Assembly (NCBI GenBank): GCA_902585045.1
Contig: CACICB010000002.1
Location: 1 to 64,000 of the forward strand
DNA from: an uncultured Pelagibacteraceae bacterium
Lineage (GTDB): Bacteria; Pseudomonadota; Alphaproteobacteria; Pelagibacterales; Pelagibacteraceae
Reading direction: 5' to 3'
DNA: 64,000 nt
Position numbers and translations under genes: made by a program. Of this stretch, positions 63,949-64,000 are shown one piece after another (the stretch's first letter is position 1; each line of letters opens with the position of its first letter). Below the pieces are notes generated by a model, which had not been told where the DNA came from, ran no database searches, and saw only the letters and a list, made by a program, of their open reading frames with translations.

Positions 63949-64000
63949 CTATTTCTTGAGAGGTGTTAATTTTTTTCCAGCAATAGCAATTGCTTTACCC
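63949..64000 (-). CDS. rpsM: C-terminus of small-subunit ribosomal protein uS13
   Basis: The minus strand from the right edge encodes [16 protein letters not shown] and a TAG stop at 63949-63951. This is the usual basic C-terminal tail of S13, and the position directly before rpsK confirms it. The rest lies outside the window. Confidence 0.9.
   Translation of the reverse strand, partial: GKAIAIAGKKLTPLKK

Noticed and set aside
1-64000. CRISPR arrays, insertion sequences, prophage or integrase genes
   Set aside because: No direct-repeat arrays, transposase-like proteins or phage genes were seen; all regions are explained by ordinary genes with small gaps.

Overview
The window is about 64 kb of very AT-rich, extremely compact bacterial chromosome. 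Gene content and order (rpmF-plsX-ihfA-merR, glyA-nrdR-ribD-ribE-ribBA-ribH-nusB, spoT-pyrE-pdxJ-acpS-lepB-rnc-recO, gatCAB divergent from ruvX-pyrB-pyrC-plsY-topA, rpsM-rpsK-rpoA-rplQ) are those of an alphaproteobacterium. The A/T-rich codon use, lysine-rich proteins, overlapping gene ends, intergenic gaps no longer than about 125 bases, and a TPP-riboswitch-controlled thiV symporter point to a streamlined marine SAR11 (Pelagibacterales)-type genome. That assignment is inferred from these features; no database was searched. I saw no insertion sequence, prophage, CRISPR array or rRNA operon.

Layout. 1-3.1 kb: a sugar-uptake and inositol-type catabolism cluster (periplasmic binding protein with its own terminator, IolG-like dehydrogenase, divergent IolE-like dehydratase). 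3.1-11.2 kb: a minus-strand run of housekeeping genes (2-hydroxyacid dehydrogenase, tRNA-Glu, recJ, glpX, hom, a lipoprotein, argC, rpsI, rplM). 11.2-17.6 kb: ctaA, a small chorismate mutase, rpmG, merR-ihfA-plsX-rpmF, a cytochrome bc1 assembly chaperone divergent from bamE, and the proton pyrophosphatase. 17.7-24.5 kb: the riboflavin operon with nusB, nrdR, glyA and rpiB, divergent from hemB. 24.5-31.8 kb: a tightly overlapping operon from dapA to recO. 31.8-38.3 kb: lytic transglycosylase, tRNA-Ser, rarD, thiV with a TPP riboswitch, and a LexA-type umuDC operon. 38.4-46.1 kb: amino-acid ABC transporter parts, a MATE exporter, trhO, a methyltransferase and gatCAB. 46.1-54.8 kb: ruvX-pyrB-pyrC-plsY, a glycosyltransferase, topA, pdxA and a RidA protein. 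54.8-58.2 kb: an alginate-lyase-like secreted protein followed by ugd and galU. 58.2-64 kb: panC, mgtE, lipB, a pseudouridine synthase and the end of the ribosomal alpha operon.

The points most worth a second look are: (1) recJ ends 22 nt inside the tRNA-Glu gene, and the next gene starts 6 nt after the tRNA CCA, so tRNA processing and mRNA integrity conflict; (2) the TPP riboswitch of thiV fills the umuC-thiV gap, overlaps both the umuC stop and the thiV AUG, and has a promoter whose predicted start removes most of helix P1; (3) a near-perfect SOS promoter drives umuDC; (4) several enzymes have lost or altered key motifs (the GCHII half of RibBA, PyrC without HxH, a short Rsh lacking its middle domains, NrdR with CxC); (5) an alginate-lyase-like protein sits with UDP-glucuronate synthesis genes; (6) genes usually found in these clusters (fabH, era, rpoZ, thiL, dprA) are absent from their expected positions, with dprA replaced by a glycosyltransferase.
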